Below the pieces are notes generated by a model. It ran no database searches. It was not told the DNA's origin and saw nothing but the letters and a program-made list of their open reading frames with translations. DNA of 5,327 nt from an uncultured Selenomonadales bacterium (GTDB lineage Bacteria > Bacillota_C > Negativicutes > Selenomonadales > Selenomonadaceae): positions 1 through 5,327 of the forward strand of contig CALGGX010000114.1 of the NCBI GenBank assembly GCA_937916025.1. Direction: 5' to 3'. Positions within the stretch are counted from its first letter, which is position 1. Each line of letters starts with the position of its first letter. The position numbers and the translations under genes were made by a program. Below, one piece after another: positions 5,141 through 5,327 of this stretch.

Positions 5141-5327
5141 CAATCGATCGAATAGCGGTTAACCCACGCGTTATATCCCTTCGCAAACGCGCGGAGCCGG
5201 ACGAGCCCTTTATACTCCGGAGAGTCGCCGTTAATCATCACATACGCGCCGTCGTTTTCGTCTTCAAGTTCCTGCCATGAATTGTGCGGCGTCCAAATCT
5301 CGCCGCTCGTGATGCGCTCCGTGCCCT
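5140..5327 (-). CDS. Unrecognised protein, C-terminal part only
   Basis: An open frame enters from the right edge of the window and ends at TGA (5142-5140). It gives 61 residues with no start codon inside the window. The visible sequence starts GTERITSGEIWTP and ends AKGYNAWVNRYSID. It is rich in aromatic and acidic residues (three Trp, three Tyr, and the acidic run ELEDEND at 19-25), with no membrane segment or cysteine. Its codon use matches the neighbouring metA gene, including GCG, GGC, GAT and ATC, and its stop is followed directly by the hairpin, both of which support a real gene. I do not recognise the family. The rest lies outside the window. Confidence 0.7.
   Translation of the reverse strand, partial: GTERITSGEIWTPHNSWQELEDENDGAYVMINGDSPEYKGLVRLRAFAKGYNAWVNRYSID

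Noticed and set aside
1..5327. CRISPR array, tRNA/rRNA, insertion sequence or attachment sites
   Set aside because: No regularly spaced repeats, cloverleaf-like sequence, transposase, terminal inverted repeats or flanking duplications were seen on reading both strands.

Overview
The window looks like chromosome from a bacterium with Firmicutes-type signals, most plausibly a member of the Negativicutes (Selenomonas/Veillonella relatives). The grounds are strong GGAGG-type Shine-Dalgarno sites, two TTG starts, a MetA of the acetyl-transferring type, a DUF5672 glycosyltransferase, and small secreted proteins of a kind I associate with that class. The assignment is an inference from gene content, not from a marker gene. 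Hand counts of sampled lines give about 56% GC for most of the window, but only about 40% over the glycosyltransferase gene at 2284-3489.

Plus strand, 1-2300: three closely packed genes read rightward. A small cysteine-rich TSCPD-domain protein (8-271) overlaps by 4 nt (ATGA) a GH13 alpha-glucosidase (268-1920). Twenty nt later comes a small HNH nuclease-like protein with a TTG start (1941-2300). The glucosidase is the most unusual of the three. Its N-terminus resembles a twin-arginine signal peptide with one arginine replaced by cysteine. A second, well-spaced Shine-Dalgarno/ATG lies inside that leader and would give a leaderless cytoplasmic enzyme. It also lacks about 26 residues of a loop that is normally conserved.

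Minus strand, 5327-2284: from right to left there is the 3' end of an unrecognised gene (5140-5327), a hairpin flanked by A and T tracts (5079-5140), metA (homoserine O-acetyltransferase, 5065-4154), a secreted protein of unknown function (4141-3509) and a DUF5672 glycosyltransferase-like gene (3489-2284). The last three are separated by 12 and 19 nt and each has its own ribosome binding site, so they are probably co-transcribed. The hairpin ends directly at the metA Shine-Dalgarno, so metA transcription must either read through it or start unusually close to the gene.

The two transcription units converge and their last genes overlap by 17 nt at 2284-2300. I see no rRNA, tRNA, CRISPR array, insertion sequence or recognisable riboswitch. 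I do not see a clearly new multi-gene system. The most noteworthy items are the dual-start glucosidase, the hairpin abutting metA, the AT-rich glycosyltransferase gene and the strong excess of the palindrome CGATCG outside it.
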